Assembly (NCBI GenBank): GCA_023380995.1 | Contig: JAMCTD010000010.1 | Span: 1 to 5,948 of the forward strand | Direction of reading: 5' to 3' | Length of the DNA: 5,948 nt | Source of the DNA: Patescibacteria group bacterium | GTDB taxonomy: Bacteria > Patescibacteria > Microgenomatia > Daviesbacterales > UBA10151 | Part shown: piece after piece, positions 5,781 to 5,948 of the stretch | How positions within the stretch are numbered: position 1 is the first letter of the stretch | Layout of the letters: the number at the start of each line of letters is the position of its first letter | Translations under genes and position numbers: made by a program | The notes under the pieces: model-generated | Seen by the model: only the letters and a program-made list of their open reading frames with translations | Told to the model about the DNA's origin: nothing | The model's database searches: none

Positions 5781-5846
5781 CGTGCCTACTGCAGGATTCC
5801 TCTCTACGATCGGAACGACGTGCTACTTTTTAATAGGACAGCCCTG
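5781..5846 (-). repeat. ISAs1 right inverted end
   Basis: This is the 66-bp reverse-complement partner of the left end. It begins 20 bases after the transposase stop codon. It contains CGTGCCTACTGC and GTGCTACTTTTTAAT, which mirror the left end. Confidence 0.85.
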
Positions 5847-5847
5847 A

Positions 5848-5868
5848 TGCCTCAATGAAAGGTGTTGC
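5848..5868 (+). repeat. Imperfect direct repeat, copy 1
   Basis: TGCCTCAATGAAAGGTGTTGC shares TGCCTCA at its start and AGGTGTTGC at its end with a second copy 48 bases to the right. It starts only two bases outside the ISAs1 right end. Confidence 0.5.
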
Positions 5869-5895
5869 CGAAGGACAAAAAAAGTACTGAGTCGT

Positions 5896-5915
5896 TGCCT
5901 CATAATAGGTGTTGC
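5896..5915 (+). repeat. Imperfect direct repeat, copy 2
   Basis: TGCCTCATAATAGGTGTTGC matches copy 1 at both ends, with differences and a one-base length change in the middle. A continuation beyond the window cannot be assessed. Confidence 0.5.
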
Positions 5916-5948
5916 TTTTGTGAGATTTTATTACAATTAAAAAATAAT

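Larger units (their letters stand above)
4464..5846 (+). mobile_element. ISAs1-family insertion sequence, full length but inactive
   Basis: The element is about 1.38 kb with long inverted ends (4464-4527 and 5781-5846) and one transposase gene reading rightward. Outermost bases are CACGGCTGTCCC on the left and CAGGGCTGTCCT in reverse complement on the right. The flanks (CCTTCCCAAT left, ATGCCTCAAT right) share only the trailing CAAT and scattered bases, so no clear target duplication is seen. Together with the broken transposase this points to an old insertion or later rearrangement. Confidence 0.88.
5847..5948. other. Gene-free flank after the ISAs1 element
   Basis: This 102-bp stretch runs to the window edge. 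No coding frame with a ribosome binding site was seen. It contains the imperfect direct repeat described separately, then AT-rich sequence. It does not contain the missing N-terminal part of the IS4-family transposase. Confidence 0.5.

Noticed and set aside
4454..5856. Target-site duplication around ISAs1 (CCTTCCCAAT versus ATGCCTCAAT)
   Set aside because: Only the last four bases and one other position agree, below what is expected of a real duplication.

Overview
The window comes from an AT-rich genome and reads as an accessory region of a gammaproteobacterium, most plausibly a Legionella-like, amoeba-associated one. That placement is inferred from base composition, from the mix of IS families (an IS4/IS10-like, an IS6 and an ISAs1 element), and from a large methyltransferase-like protein of a type I associate with large DNA viruses and phages, with nuclear-localisation-like basic clusters. 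No rRNA, tRNA or marker gene is present to confirm it.

Left part (1-657). A small minus-strand gene (35-253) encodes an exported 72-residue protein whose mature part is mostly a Cys-X-Gly triplet repeat with 12 cysteines at exact 3-residue spacing. Behind its promoter region lies a gene-free stretch (about 315-657) made mostly of two tandem copies of a ~121-bp repeat and the start of a third, with a REP-like GC-rich core in an otherwise AT-rich background.

Centre (658-3434). One large minus-strand gene (658-3048, 796 codons from the start with a good ribosome binding site) encodes a multidomain protein: a helical N-terminal region, an amino-methyltransferase-like Rossmann domain (GGWGDR and SPPFF motifs), a Lys/Arg cluster, and a C-terminal half holding two diverged copies of a ~32-residue helical module, then a KRKR cluster and an acidic tail. 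I infer a possible secreted, host-nucleus-directed methyltransferase; this is a hypothesis. The 386 bp upstream hold only a weak promoter candidate.

Right part (3435-5948). This is a graveyard of mobile elements in direct succession: a truncated, frameshifted IS4-family element (3435-4108), a 347-bp internally deleted IS6-family element that keeps both terminal inverted repeats (4109-4455), then eight bases later a full-length ISAs1-family element (4464-5846) whose transposase has two frameshifts and a stop. None of the three can make an intact transposase. The last ~100 bp contain an imperfect ~20-bp direct repeat and no gene.

The two intact genes point the same way on the minus strand, but the ~400-bp repeat block between them makes co-transcription unlikely; nothing in the sequence links their functions.
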